A DNA stretch of 6,959 bases, taken from contig JAFTHG010000130.1 of the NCBI GenBank assembly GCA_017457555.1, positions 1 to 6,959 of the forward strand, written 5' to 3'. This stretch comes from Kiritimatiellia bacterium. GTDB taxonomy: Bacteria; Verrucomicrobiota; Kiritimatiellia; RFP12; DVOR01. How positions within the stretch are numbered: the stretch's first letter is position 1; every line of letters begins with the position of its first letter. Both the position numbers and the translations under genes were made by a program. The notes below the pieces were generated by a model. It did no database searches and was not told where the DNA came from. It was given only the letters and a program-made list of their open reading frames with translations. Shown here one piece after another: positions 6,231 through 6,959 of this stretch.

Positions 6231-6259
6231 ATCATAGCACAGATAGGGCTTTCCGACAC
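6231..6259 (-). promoter_or_regulatory. Candidate extended -10 promoter of the pilin operon
   Basis: TATGAT (6231-6236, four of six to TATAAT) is preceded by TGC on the minus strand, an extended -10. A weak -35, GTGTCG (6254-6259), lies 17 bp upstream, and an A/T-rich segment (TTTTTT and AAAAA tracts at 6262-6277) could act as an UP element. The predicted start is about 6224, on the pilin ATG itself. Confidence 0.42.
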
Positions 6260-6297
6260 GGTTTTTACGTGAAAAAAGCGTGGTTTTAGCGGTTTTA
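6260..6297. repeat. Three GGTTTTA-type repeats upstream of the pilin promoter
   Basis: On the plus strand GGTTTTA occurs at 6282-6288 and 6291-6297, and GGTTTTTA at 6260-6267. The first two are 9 bp apart start to start, and the third is 22 bp away, close to two helical turns. They lie just upstream of the candidate -35 and could be activator or repressor sites. Confidence 0.35.
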
Positions 6298-6325
6298 CCC
6301 CTCAAAACACCTCTTTTCAGTGGCA
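6297..6325. repeat. Imperfect direct repeat, copy 1
   Basis: A 29-bp unit matching 6428-6459 with a few changes and small gaps. Both copies read, on the plus strand, CCCCTC then an A/C-rich stretch, then a CCT and T-run, then TTTCAG-GGCA. It lies near the pilin promoter. Confidence 0.45.
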
Positions 6326-6427
6326 GGCTTCAAATTGAAACACGGCTGCCCGCAGAAGGAAACACCTTGAAAACTGCTTGATTCACTGTCAGGAAGCCGG
6401 TTTCATCAGGGTGCGCTTAAACGCAGA

Positions 6428-6459
6428 GCCCCTCACAAACGCGACCTTTTTCAGCGGCA
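6428..6459. repeat. Imperfect direct repeat, copy 2
   Basis: A 32-bp unit just after the stop of the rightmost gene, in the same orientation as the copy at 6297-6325 and 131 bp from it. Flanking sequence on the GGCA side does not match, so the similarity is confined to the unit. Confidence 0.45.
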
Positions 6460-6463
6460 CATT

Positions 6464-6958
6464 TCAGGGATTGGGTTCTGCCGGTGTTTCAAGTTGGAAG
6501 AAGACCCACTGCGTTGGGCACGCCTCTGCCAAAGCTCGGGCGTAGGGCAAGAGCTCCCCTACCGTTAATTCCGGCGGACAGTAGAAAAAGACCACATAGA
6601 CTTTGCCGCCATTCACGTCGACTTGCTTCATCACATTCAGCACCGTCTGCGGCGTCACGCCCGGATAACACTTTCGCGTCAACGCCGGATCATTCCCCTC
6701 AACCGTCCAATCTTCCAAAATCTGACACAGCGTTGCCTTTGCCGGAGCATCGCCTTTACTCAAAACGAACTCCATCTCCCACGGCTGAAAGACGCGATCT
6801 TCACGAATGCGCCAACTCTCCTGCGGCAAAAAGGCGCGCAGGGGCAAATACCCATCGGGTGGCACTGCAAGCGTAAAGCCGCCCTCTGTTTCCAAAGCTA
6901 AGAGCAATTTCGCCACCGGCACAACTTCACGCAATTGAAGTGCTTCATCAAAGGTGAC
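6464..6958 (-). CDS. Hypothetical protein, N-terminus outside the window
   Basis: The frame is open from the right edge to a TGA at 6464-6466, giving the last 164 residues of a longer protein. No ATG or GTG with a ribosome binding site begins it, and the earliest internal candidate is a TTG at 6934 with no support, so I treat it as partial. I do not recognise the family. Visible features are LLLALETEGGFTLAVPPDGY near the start, an alternating hydrophobic and charged pattern, a hydrophobic strand VYVVFFYCPPE near residue 120, another, TQWVFFQLETP, near the end, and three or four scattered Cys (in TLCQIL, RKCYPG, FFYCPP and EACPT). No membrane helix or signal peptide is visible in this part, which suggests a mixed alpha/beta soluble domain. 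It precedes the pilin genes in the same direction but is separated by 239 bp with a promoter, so it may be a separate transcript. Function unknown. Confidence 0.55.
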   Translation of the reverse strand, partial: VTFDEALQLREVVPVAKLLLALETEGGFTLAVPPDGYLPLRAFLPQESWRIREDRVFQPWEMEFVLSKGDAPAKATLCQILEDWTVEGNDPALTRKCYPGVTPQTVLNVMKQVDVNGGKVYVVFFYCPPELTVGELLPYARALAEACPTQWVFFQLETPAEPNP

Positions 6959-6959
6959 T

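Larger units (their letters stand above)
6225..6463 (-). other. 239-bp intergenic region upstream of the pilin genes
   Basis: The only sizeable non-coding gap in the Tad block. It contains a candidate promoter, GGTTTTA-type repeats (6260-6297), one imperfect direct repeat in two copies (6297-6325 and 6428-6459) and a GGCAG/CTGCC inverted pair around 6322-6350. No hairpin with a T-run is visible after the upstream gene. A short GTG frame near the upstream stop has no independent support. Confidence 0.5.

Noticed and set aside
1058..6234. An identical 11-bp ATAGCCTTATC at the GT2 end (1059-1069) and the pilin start (6223-6233)
   Set aside because: It can be explained by both reading frames encoding Asp-Lys-Ala there; no wider similarity.
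6322..6350. GGCAG/CTGCC inverted pair with an inner TTCAA/TTGAA palindrome as a terminator of the rightmost gene
   Set aside because: The arms are short with a long loop and no T-run follows; it lies over 110 bp from the stop codon.

Overview
All nine genes in this 7 kb window lie on the minus strand, so transcription runs from the right edge to the left. It reads as ordinary chromosomal bacterial DNA of roughly balanced GC. Shine-Dalgarno sites (AAAGG/AAGGA/AAAGGAG) can be read upstream of the surer genes. The Flp-like pilins with a QT-V-EY start, the TadE/TadG-like proteins and the outer-surface glycosyltransferases suggest a Gram-negative, possibly PVC-group bacterium (Kiritimatiellota, Verrucomicrobiota or Lentisphaerota). 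That placement is a low-confidence inference from protein style; there is no rRNA or other marker gene.

Right half (3884-6959), a tight-adherence (Tad/Flp) pilus block. It begins with the C-terminal part of an unrecognised protein that runs off the right edge. A 239-bp non-coding stretch follows, holding an imperfect direct repeat, GGTTTTA repeats and a candidate extended -10 promoter. Next are two tiny Flp-like pilins (47 and 78 aa), a TadE-like pseudopilin and a TadG-like protein of 454 aa. All four share a prepilin-like G|Q cleavage signature before the membrane helix. The first three carry Glu at mature position 5; the fourth does not. Spacing is tight (15 nt, 48 nt, then an 8-nt overlap), so they are probably one transcript. 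The Tad motor, secretin and prepilin peptidase are not in this window.

Left half (1-3810), a surface-glycan block. A GT8 glycosyltransferase has its own promoter, whose -10 sits inside an 8-bp inverted repeat. It is followed by a second GT-A glycosyltransferase with an FDVD motif. After a 224-bp gap with another candidate promoter come a WaaE-like GT2 glycosyltransferase and an SGNH/GDSL-type hydrolase or acyltransferase-like protein. The likely role is building or decorating lipopolysaccharide core or another surface glycan. Modification of the neighbouring pilins is possible but unproven.

I saw no tRNA, rRNA, CRISPR array, transposase, integrase or convincing intrinsic terminator. The most interesting items are the run of four G|Q-type prepilin-like proteins, the Cys/His cluster at the end of the TadG-like protein, the possibly leaderless pilin promoter, and the promoter-straddling inverted repeat.
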